A stretch of DNA of 5,148 nt from Bacteroidota bacterium (lineage in GTDB: Bacteria > Bacteroidota > Bacteroidia > Chitinophagales > Saprospiraceae), in assembly GCA_024280135.1 (NCBI GenBank), contig JAJRQS010000119.1:1-5148 (forward strand), in the 5' to 3' direction. Made by a program: the position numbers and the translations under genes. This document shows, in pieces, positions 1-5,148 of this stretch; the stretch's first letter is position 1, and each line of letters starts with the position of its first letter. Below the pieces are notes generated by a model, which saw nothing but the letters and a program-made list of their open reading frames with translations, made no database searches and was not told the origin of the DNA.

Positions 1-1724
1 GCTGTCACTTCAAAAACTACGTCACTTAAACAACCATTGTCAGTATTTGTAATTTCCACATGATAAGATCCAGCTCCGCAAATGGTGGCTGTATTAGCCG
101 TTGATATAGGCGTATTTGAACTGTTACCAAACCACTCAAAAGAAGCATTTGTTCCATTTTGTAAAGTGGCTTCCACTTCTACACAGGAGTTTCCACAAGT
201 AATGGTTGGATTTGCAGGTGTGATAGCGCCTTGCGGCAAAACTAGATTTTCTTCCACAGTAACCGTTTGTGTACTTTCACAACCTGTAGCAGACGTTACG
301 GTCAAGGTATATTGACCAGCATTACTTGTAGTCGTTACAGGATTAGACGATGTAAAATTATTAGGACCAATCCATTGAAATGTTACACCTGGTGTTACCG
401 AAGAGCCCGATAGTGTTACAGAAGTATTGGTACAATTTAACACACCACTGACACTTGTATTGATATCAGGCAAATCATCTGCTGTGGCAGAAACTGTCAC
501 AGAGCTGGAGGCACTACAACCATTATTAGGATTAAAAATAGTTAAAGTATAAGTACCTGGCGCATCTACGACTGGTTCAAGCCAATCTTCACCCGAGACA
601 ATATTTCCATCCGAAGTCGTCCACAGATAGTCTAATTGGTTTCCTTGCGAAGAAGATGTAGCGTCGATGGTTACGGTAGAAACAGCGCAAGAAAGTTCGG
701 CTGTATTTTGGTTAATATTAACAATAGGATAGTCCGGTGCTATGAATTCCACTAAAACTTGACCAGTACAATTATTAGCATCTGTAACGGTCAATCCATA
801 GACATCTGGCGTTAATCCGCTAATCGTATTTGTCGTAGCCCCCGTATTCCACAAATAAGTATAACTAGGAGAACCTCCAGACACAGCATATCCAACGGCA
901 CCATTAGCCCCACCCCCTCCACAGGTTACAGGTTGATAAAAAGCTTGCGTAAAAACAAAAGGTAGCGGTTCCTCAATGACAATATTCTCAGCAGTTGCCG
1001 TTGCTCCAGAAGTATTATCCGTCACAACCACACTATAGGTTCCTGCCGTAATATTATTAAGATTTTGAGTTGTTTGACCACTGTTCCATTGGAAAGAATA
1101 ATTACCCGAACCCTCTTGCACTTCTATTTGGATAGCGCCAGTCGGCGTACCATTACAAGAGACATTGGTTGTATTCACTACATTTACGGATAGATTGACG
1201 GGTGGTGCTGGGCAATTATTATGGAAAGCATAATGCTCTGCAGTCGAAACAGGACCAATGAAAGTAATTTCTCTATTCGAACATATAGCATAAATAGTTG
1301 GCCACCAAGGCACTTGATAAATACCCGTTTGAGAAGCATTATCAATAATTGGATAAGGCGTATTTGCGACCCAATTACCCAAAGTAGAACTATTACATCC
1401 AGCAGTACCATAGAGGCAATTCGTATTGGTCGAAGCATCCCCTTCAATAAAAAACACGCGCACTTCGTTTGTGCCATTAGGACCATAGTCTTCGTAGAGA
1501 TTTTCTAAGGCACCGGAATTATGGTAATTCCAACAAGGCCCACACCAAGTAGCTGAAAAATCCAAATAGACTGTATATCCCGAGTCTAGATATGCATAAA
1601 GGTGATGTTCATTGCCATTGATATCATCCATCGTCCAGTCAGGTGCGATACTTCCATTAGGCAATTGTGCGAATAGGTTTGGCGCTAGAAATGTCAAGCC
1701 CAAAAAGAGTATTAAATATTTCAT
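1..1724 (-). CDS. Secreted multidomain protein: thioredoxin-like domain plus SprB and Ig/PKD-like repeats (3' end outside window)
   Basis: The minus-strand frame from the ATG at 1724 stays open to base 1, giving 574 residues with no stop. Residues 1-19 are a signal peptide (MKYLILFLGLTFLAPNLFA, likely cut before Q20). Residues about 25-165 resemble a thioredoxin/redoxin domain: YLDFSATWCGPC (C61 and C64 are the redox pair) and a WWPT segment at 140-143, where thioredoxins carry the cis-proline. Two SprB-like repeats follow, about 188-240 and 266-319, each with VxC at the start, GxYxxxVTD near the end and a central W; the second ends TDANNC. Three Ig/PKD-like units, about 340-411, 425-490 and 503-574, share a starting Cys, an aromatic core and a GxYxxxxT...GC ending. 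In Bacteroidota such proteins are usually exported, and many end in a type IX secretion sorting domain; that end is not visible here. The substrate is unknown. A surface adhesin with a thiol-redox head is my inference. No strong Shine-Dalgarno precedes the ATG, as is normal in this phylum. Confidence 0.88.
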   Translation of the reverse strand, partial: MKYLILFLGLTFLAPNLFAQLPNGSIAPDWTMDDINGNEHHLYAYLDSGYTVYLDFSATWCGPCWNYHNSGALENLYEDYGPNGTNEVRVFFIEGDASTNTNCLYGTAGCNSSTLGNWVANTPYPIIDNASQTGIYQVPWWPTIYAICSNREITFIGPVSTAEHYAFHNNCPAPPVNLSVNVVNTTNVSCNGTPTGAIQIEVQEGSGNYSFQWNSGQTTQNLNNITAGTYSVVVTDNTSGATATAENIVIEEPLPFVFTQAFYQPVTCGGGGANGAVGYAVSGGSPSYTYLWNTGATTNTISGLTPDVYGLTVTDANNCTGQVLVEFIAPDYPIVNINQNTAELSCAVSTVTIDATSSSQGNQLDYLWTTSDGNIVSGEDWLEPVVDAPGTYTLTIFNPNNGCSASSSVTVSATADDLPDINTSVSGVLNCTNTSVTLSGSSVTPGVTFQWIGPNNFTSSNPVTTTSNAGQYTLTVTSATGCESTQTVTVEENLVLPQGAITPANPTITCGNSCVEVEATLQNGTNASFEWFGNSSNTPISTANTATICGAGSYHVEITNTDNGCLSDVVFEVT

Positions 1725-1760
1725 GATGTCGATTTTTAATGTTCTAAATGAAAGATACTA

Positions 1761-1784
1761 GTTAGGGCAAAAAAGTCCCCTAAC
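1761..1784 (-). other. Stem-loop overlapping the endonuclease stop codon
   Basis: GTTAGGG at 1761-1767 pairs perfectly with CCCTAAC at 1778-1784 around a 10-base loop. On the minus strand the stem starts within the last Arg codon and stop codon of the endonuclease and ends in the gap before the repeat-protein gene. The T-run is inside the loop and no U-tract follows the stem, so it is not a standard Rho-independent terminator. It could protect the 3' end of the upstream message or attenuate read-through. Function is inferred only from position. Confidence 0.4.
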
Positions 1785-2694
1785 GAATATTCCATTTTTC
1801 TTTTCGGGTTTTATAAAGATTATTATTGAGTGGCCATTTATCTAGATTTACCTGGCTCTCTACTGCTTCCTCTAGTGCATCATCAAGTTGTGAGAAAAAA
1901 TCAATACCCGTAATTTCTTCAATCTTATCAACCGTTTTGACGTAACTAGTAATGGGCAAATTGCTGACTTTGTTCGACATCACAAAACCAATTGCTTTTT
2001 TTTCTTCCCCCTCAATGTCCAATAATATTTTATAATAATAGCCTGGTACTGTCACCTCATTCTTCTTTCCTATGACCCCTAGATTATCTTTAAATATGGG
2101 TCCTGTGACTACATAAATTTTATTATTCATTCTCCCCCAATCTCTAGATAGTTCTTCTAATTCACGCCAGATTCCGCCGTTAAAGTTATGCACTTGTGGG
2201 CTCATATTCGACATATAAAAACACTCCACCATCGCTTCTTTTGAGAAAGCCATATCGGCAGCAGGTGCTAGGTGTCCTTTGTCATAACCCGAGCCCTTGT
2301 AATCTTTGAAAGTGGCCGATCCTGTTCTGACTAGTGGATCTTTTTCAAACCAATTGGATCGTTTTGCTCTTTTGTTATTTAATCTTCTTTTTGAAATATA
2401 ATAGGTAACCCATTCTGGTTGTTCATGTTTTTCAACGTATGAAAGCGTATAGTGTGGATGAGTAACAACATACCCTTTATTAGTTGTGGGTAAGAGTAGA
2501 TTATCTACATTTGGGATATTATCTAGGTCATCATCAGAAGGATTGATAATAATTACTGGATCTTTATTTACTTGATTTCCTCCAAAAAACTGAAAACCCG
2601 CGTAAAAAAGTCCAAGCATCCCTAAGAAAAGACCCGTTTTAAGGGCATAATTACCCGCAGGTTCTTTTTGGTGGTTTCGTCTAAGTTTGGCCAT
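1780..2694 (-). CDS. Membrane-anchored DNA/RNA non-specific endonuclease (NUC family)
   Basis: This 304-residue protein belongs to the Serratia nuclease/EndoG/NucA beta-beta-alpha-metal family, which cuts DNA and RNA with one Mg2+ ion. The signature is YDKGHLAPAADM at 137-148, with H141 as the general base. It is followed by SNMSPQ (N163) and FNGGIWRELE, where N172 would be the metal-binding Asn and E180 the Glu eight residues later; these spacings match Serratia N110, N119 and E127. The usual DRGH motif reads DKGH here, with K139 in place of Arg. Residues 1-15 are basic and 16-37 form one hydrophobic segment, so the protein is probably anchored in the inner membrane with the catalytic domain outside the cytoplasm. 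Residues about 41-75 are an acidic linker. The first ATG keeps the basic N-terminus before the membrane helix, supporting this start. Likely roles are nucleic acid scavenging or degradation of incoming DNA; which one is not shown by the sequence. Confidence 0.93.
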   Translation of the reverse strand: MAKLRRNHQKEPAGNYALKTGLFLGMLGLFYAGFQFFGGNQVNKDPVIIINPSDDDLDNIPNVDNLLLPTTNKGYVVTHPHYTLSYVEKHEQPEWVTYYISKRRLNNKRAKRSNWFEKDPLVRTGSATFKDYKGSGYDKGHLAPAADMAFSKEAMVECFYMSNMSPQVHNFNGGIWRELEELSRDWGRMNNKIYVVTGPIFKDNLGVIGKKNEVTVPGYYYKILLDIEGEEKKAIGFVMSNKVSNLPITSYVKTVDKIEEITGIDFFSQLDDALEEAVESQVNLDKWPLNNNLYKTRKEKWNIR

Positions 2695-2788
2695 ATTTGA
2701 ATTGTGTTTGTCAAAATTGCAAAATAAAATTGGTAATAAGGTATTAATTGTGACTTAAATGATTCGCTTCCGCAAAAAAGAAAATATA

Positions 2789-2820
2789 TTTTGTTGTTAT
2801 AAAGTAATCCCCTATCTTTG
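2789..2820 (+). promoter_or_regulatory. Bacteroidota-type promoter for tRNA-Arg
   Basis: TTTTG at 2789-2793 (-33 element) and TATCTTTG at 2813-2820 (-7 element, consensus TAnnTTTG) are separated by 19 bp. Both elements and the spacing fit the primary sigma factor promoter described in Bacteroides and Flavobacterium. The -7 box ends 15 bp before the mature tRNA, so transcription should start about 2825-2828 with a short 5' leader to be removed by RNase P. Confidence 0.88.
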
Positions 2821-2835
2821 CACTCCATTAGAAAT

Positions 2836-2909
2836 GGTCGCGTAGCTCAGCTGGATAGAGCTCCTGCCTTCTAAGCAGGTGGTCACAGGTTCGAATCCTG
2901 TCGCGATCA
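2836..2909 (+). tRNA. tRNA-Arg, anticodon UCU
   Basis: The 74-base cloverleaf folds fully. The acceptor stem is GGTCGCG with CGCGATC, containing one G-U pair. The D arm is GCTC/GAGC with an AGCTGGATA loop. The anticodon stem CCTGC/GCAGG encloses loop CTTCTAA, so the anticodon is TCT and reads AGA and probably AGG. The T arm is ACAGG/CCTGT with loop TTCGAAT. The discriminator base is A2909. The 3' CCA is not encoded and must be added by the CCA-adding enzyme. It has its own promoter and terminator and is a single-gene unit. Confidence 0.98.
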
Positions 2910-2913
2910 CTAC

Positions 2914-2943
2914 AAAGCCACCCAAGATTGGGTGGCTTTTTTT
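2914..2943 (+). terminator. Rho-independent terminator of the tRNA unit
   Basis: GCCACCC (2917-2923) pairs perfectly with GGGTGGC (2930-2936) around the loop AAGATT, and AAA before and TTT after can extend the stem. It is followed directly by a run of T through 2943. It begins 5 bases after the tRNA and terminates plus-strand transcription before arsC, so arsC needs its own promoter. Confidence 0.95.
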
Positions 2944-2996
2944 GTCTCTTATGATTAATGTGGCTAAAGCCTTTTTTGATATTTTCCATTTTTTTT

Positions 2997-3014
2997 CGTC
3001 GGTTAAAACCGACG
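2997..3014. repeat. 18-bp inverted repeat (8-bp arms, 2-bp spacer) upstream of arsC
   Basis: CGTCGGTT at 2997-3004 and AACCGACG at 3007-3014 are perfect inverted arms separated by AA. A run of eight T precedes it on the plus strand, so it has no T-tract on the 3' side in either direction and is a poor intrinsic terminator. It lies 80 bp before the arsC start and is clearly more GC-rich than the surrounding T-rich DNA. It could be an operator for a dimeric regulator or a copy of a dispersed intergenic palindrome; the sequence alone does not decide. Confidence 0.6.
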
Positions 3015-3093
3015 GCAAAGGGCATTTTCCTTTATTCAATCTCTTAGTAGTTAACAAAACCACTTCACAGCTGTTATTGGAAGAAACTCAATT

Positions 3094-3432
3094 ATGAAAT
3101 ATTACCACAACCCACGTTGCAGTAAAAGCAGACAAAGTCTAGCCATTTTGGAAGAAGCAGGGGCCGAAATAGAAATCGTTCGGTATCTTGATAATCCACC
3201 CACTCAGAAAGAACTTACATCTATTATTCAGAAACTAGGCATTAAACCATACGACTTAATTCGTAGGAATGAGGCCATCTTCAAAGAAAAATACAAGGGG
3301 AAAGACTTAACAGATAGTCAGTGGATTAAAGCCATGGTGGAGCATCCAAAGCTTATCGAAAGACCCATTTTAGTTACGGGTAATAAAGCCATTATCGGTC
3401 GTCCTCCTGAGAAGATTTTGAGTATCTTGTGA
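3094..3432 (+). CDS. arsC: ArsC-family reductase (arsenate reductase, glutaredoxin type; YfgD-like)
   Basis: This 112-residue protein is thioredoxin-fold and matches the full length of the ArsC/YfgD family. The family reduces arsenate to arsenite in the cytoplasm using glutathione/glutaredoxin-type thiols. The N-terminus YYHNPRCSKSR carries the nucleophile C9. The arginines that bind oxyanion in plasmid R773 ArsC (R60, R94, R107) align with R57 in LIRRN, R90 in IERPI and R103 in GRPPE, so the catalytic set is intact. The start is supported by the motif beginning within four residues of the Met, and by a weak GGAAG 10 bases upstream. No arsR, arsB or acr3 gene is nearby, so arsenic resistance as the main role is unproven; chromosomal YfgD-like members are often stand-alone with unclear physiological substrates. 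No clear promoter was found between the tRNA terminator and this gene. Confidence 0.9.
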   Translation: MKYYHNPRCSKSRQSLAILEEAGAEIEIVRYLDNPPTQKELTSIIQKLGIKPYDLIRRNEAIFKEKYKGKDLTDSQWIKAMVEHPKLIERPILVTGNKAIIGRPPEKILSIL

Positions 3433-3450
3433 GAAAATGTATTCAGATGT

Positions 3451-4038
3451 TTAATGCAATGCCGCACGAATAGGAATCCGATTAATCAATTCCGCCTCGT
3501 ATTCAAATAAAATCTGCGCTCTATCCAATACATCTTGTTTTGGAAAATACTCCAATGCCAAATCAACATAGGCCGTTCCATGTTTGGCTTCAGATGCCCA
3601 AAGTATTTTGTAAAATCGTTTGAGCTCTGGATCTACCAAGCCATCCGCTACTAATTTAAAACGCTCCAAAGCGCGCACCTCTGAAATACTTCCTATAATC
3701 AGTCGATCCATTAGTCGGTCCATTCGACCATGCCGACACTGCTCTGTAAGCTCAACGATGTATGGGTCTTTGTCTATTTTTTGCGGAAGCTGCAGACCAC
3801 GCTCATGCATCAATTGATAAACCTGCTGAAAATGCTCCAATTCCTCTACACCCATTTCAATCAAAGTGGGAATCATCTTCGTCATCGTCGGATACTTAGC
3901 TACTAAGCCAAGCGCAAATGACGATGCTTTACGCTCTCCATTCGCATGATCAATCAAAAAGTCTTCAAAATTATCTAAAACTTTTTTAATCCAAGCTGGT
4001 GGACTGGGTGCTAATACGTCTAGTTTATAGCTCATCAT
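3451..4038 (-). CDS. miaE: tRNA-(ms2io6A37)-hydroxylase MiaE
   Basis: MiaE is an O2-dependent non-heme diiron enzyme that hydroxylates the isopentenyl group of ms2i6A at position 37 of tRNAs reading UNN codons, after MiaA and MiaB. The 195-residue protein is of normal family length and shows the ferritin-like four-helix ligand set: E35 in HANGERKAS, E66 and H69 in EELEH, E120 in ISEVRALERF, and E150 and H153 in SEAKH. The two ExxH motifs plus two single Glu residues form the expected diiron site. The gene starts 5 bases after the S41 protease stop codon on the same strand, which suggests co-transcription and perhaps translational coupling. Two consecutive ATG codons (4038 and 4035) could serve as the start, and no Shine-Dalgarno is seen. 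The substrate requires miaA and miaB elsewhere in the genome; neither is in the window. Confidence 0.94.
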   Translation of the reverse strand: MMSYKLDVLAPSPPAWIKKVLDNFEDFLIDHANGERKASSFALGLVAKYPTMTKMIPTLIEMGVEELEHFQQVYQLMHERGLQLPQKIDKDPYIVELTEQCRHGRMDRLMDRLIIGSISEVRALERFKLVADGLVDPELKRFYKILWASEAKHGTAYVDLALEYFPKQDVLDRAQILFEYEAELINRIPIRAALH

Positions 4039-4043
4039 ACAGA

Positions 4044-5148
4044 TTAATCTTTTGCCAAAATCTGATCTTTCCTTAGCTGTTTTAATGCTGCTGCTACAAA
4101 CGGATCCTGCTCAAAAGCTAAGACTTTGTAACGCATCGATTCATCATAATTGAACTTACCCATATAGGCCTTTATTCCTTTCTTGATTTCCTTTATGTAA
4201 GTATGTTTATCGGTAAAATTTAAGGCTTTATCCCTCTTATTTGCGAAAGCTATAAAGGCATCCACTAAGGCATCACTCACTCGATAATTATGTAAAAAAT
4301 CCGAAGCACTTACCCCTCCTACAGATGGGTTTGTACTCAGGATAAACTCATAATAATAACTTTGTAGCGTGTACCATTTTGGGTTTACTAAACTACTGTC
4401 CAATGGGACATAAACTTCAGGGCTGATACCGCCGCCTCCATGAACGATTCTTCCGTTGGCAGTATGGTAAATTGTAGTATCTGCTACTTTCTCTTCGCTT
4501 TCAAATAGCTCGCCATTCTCATAGCGGTCACGCAAATCATGCGCGTAGTCGCTTTTATTGGAATAATCTTTTTGAATACAACGTCCTGATGGAGTATAAT
4601 ATCTGGCAACTGTCATCCGAATTGCACCCCCATTGGCTAACATCATATCCTCCTGAACTAATCCCTTCCCAAAGCTCCTTCTCCCTACAATAACGGCTCG
4701 ATCCCAATCTTGTAATGCACCTGCTGTAATCTCCGCAGCAGAAGCAGATTCTTCATTAATCAAAACTGCTATCTTATTGATATTCAAACGACTAGAACCA
4801 TTTGACTTATAATCTTTCTTGCCTACTTTTGAACCCGAAGTATATAACAGCAACTTATGTTTTTCTAAAAAAATATGGTTGAGTACTTCCACTGCTTCAT
4901 TTAAATAACCGCCAGGATTATTTCGCAAGTCAATGATTAAATCCTGCATCCCCTGATCATCTATTAGCTTTTTAACGGCTTGCGCAAATTCCCTTGATGT
5001 CGTTTCCGTAAAACTCGTAATATTCACGTACCCTACATGGTTTTGAATCATAAAAGCCGCTGGAATACTCGGCAAACTCACATTGTCTCGCAATACTTCA
5101 GCGCTGTATGTTTCATGGCTTTTTCTATTTAGGCAAGTCAGATGTAAA
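4044..5148 (-). CDS. S41-family C-terminal processing peptidase (5' end outside window)
   Basis: Only the C-terminal 367 residues are present. The frame remains open to the right edge, and its first residues, up to AEVLRDNVSLPSI, look like the end of a PDZ domain leading into the protease core. An in-frame TTG at 5093 could be mistaken for the start, but it lies inside this conserved region and is not credible. Numbering residues from that TTG, the core includes GYVNITSF at 21-28, DLRNNPGG at 55-62, ESASAAEI at 115-122 with catalytic S118, and SFGKGLVQ at 140-147 with catalytic K143. The Ser-Lys distance of 25 residues equals that of the algal D1 processing protease. Family members act in the periplasm and cut near protein C-termini; full-length homologues also carry a signal peptide and PDZ domain. 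The distal part (about 230-349) is a C-terminal extension ending in a charged tail. It is the upstream gene of an apparent operon with miaE. Confidence 0.95.
   Translation of the reverse strand, partial: LHLTCLNRKSHETYSAEVLRDNVSLPSIPAAFMIQNHVGYVNITSFTETTSREFAQAVKKLIDDQGMQDLIIDLRNNPGGYLNEAVEVLNHIFLEKHKLLLYTSGSKVGKKDYKSNGSSRLNINKIAVLINEESASAAEITAGALQDWDRAVIVGRRSFGKGLVQEDMMLANGGAIRMTVARYYTPSGRCIQKDYSNKSDYAHDLRDRYENGELFESEEKVADTTIYHTANGRIVHGGGGISPEVYVPLDSSLVNPKWYTLQSYYYEFILSTNPSVGGVSASDFLHNYRVSDALVDAFIAFANKRDKALNFTDKHTYIKEIKKGIKAYMGKFNYDESMRYKVLAFEQDPFVAAALKQLRKDQILAKD

Noticed and set aside
82..315. A 77-residue plus-strand frame opposite the Ig-like repeats
   Set aside because: It is antisense to a clear, continuous coding frame, with no motif or promoter.
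1184..1508. Overlapping open frames of about 100 residues on both strands inside the repeat-protein gene
   Set aside because: The minus frame from 1724 reads through here with a continuous thioredoxin-like and SprB-like protein; the others are shadows without motifs.
1750..1757. TATCTTTC on the minus strand, 26 bp before the repeat-protein start, resembling a -7 box
   Set aside because: The final G of TAnnTTTG is C, and the position 19 bp upstream reads GGGG rather than TTTG, so there is no -33 element.
2836..2909. A functional link between tRNA-Arg(UCU) and the nearby miaE
   Set aside because: MiaE acts on tRNAs reading UNN codons, which have A36 next to ms2i6A37; this tRNA has U36 and reads AGA/AGG, so it is not an expected substrate.
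2836..2943. The tRNA as an attachment site for an integrated element
   Set aside because: No duplicate of the tRNA 3' end, integrase or phage-like gene is seen in the window, and the terminator follows the tRNA undisturbed.
2812..3063. Minus-strand open frames of 83 and 65 residues across the tRNA (containing TGFEPVTTCLEGRSS and DRIRTCDHLLRRQ)
   Set aside because: These are the well-known false proteins produced by translating the complement of a tRNA gene; the tRNA fold, promoter and terminator explain the region.
2951..3097. A 48-codon plus-strand frame whose TGA overlaps the arsC ATG (ATGA), resembling a translationally coupled leader
   Set aside because: It begins 7 bases after the tRNA terminator T-tract, has no recognisable promoter or ribosome binding site, encodes no known motif and contains the palindrome. 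Ribosome profiling could reopen it.
5091..5093. TTG as a possible start for the S41 protease
   Set aside because: The same frame continues upstream to the window edge with sequence typical of the PDZ-to-core junction, so the true start is outside the window.

Overview
This is an AT-rich window whose features point to the phylum Bacteroidota, probably a Saprospiraceae- or Flavobacteriia-like marine or freshwater lineage. The evidence is a textbook Bacteroidota promoter (TTTG, 19 bp, TATCTTTG) in front of a tRNA, protein genes without strong Shine-Dalgarno sequences, a tRNA without an encoded CCA end, and a large secreted protein carrying SprB-type repeats. The genus cannot be named from the sequence alone.

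Layout, left to right. Bases 1-1724 (minus) are the N-terminal 574 residues of a long secreted protein: signal peptide, thioredoxin-fold domain with a WCGPC motif, two SprB-like repeats and then Ig/PKD-like beta-sandwich repeats. The gene runs off the left edge. Bases 1780-2694 (minus) encode a membrane-anchored DNA/RNA non-specific endonuclease. Bases 2789-2943 (plus) are a compact transcription unit: promoter, tRNA-Arg(UCU), Rho-independent terminator. Bases 3094-3432 (plus) encode an ArsC-family glutaredoxin-dependent reductase. Bases 3451-4038 (minus) encode the tRNA hydroxylase MiaE, and 4044-5148 (minus) hold the C-terminal 367 residues of an S41 C-terminal processing protease, whose 5' end lies beyond the right edge.

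Functional grouping. The protease and MiaE genes are 5 bp apart on the same strand and look co-transcribed. ArsC and MiaE converge with only 18 bp between stop codons. The endonuclease and the repeat protein lie head-to-tail on the minus strand with 55 bp between them, and both products are predicted to act outside the cytoplasm. The tRNA unit is independent of its neighbours. No stretch over 300 bases lacks a gene. The longest gaps are 2695-2835, which holds the tRNA promoter and an upstream region for the endonuclease, and 2910-3093, which holds the tRNA terminator and an unexplained 18-bp palindrome.

No mobile element, CRISPR array, integrase or toxin-antitoxin pair is visible. Most of the window is ordinary chromosomal content. 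The points most worth checking are the thioredoxin-SprB-Ig architecture, the DKGH variant in the nuclease active site, and the palindrome upstream of arsC.
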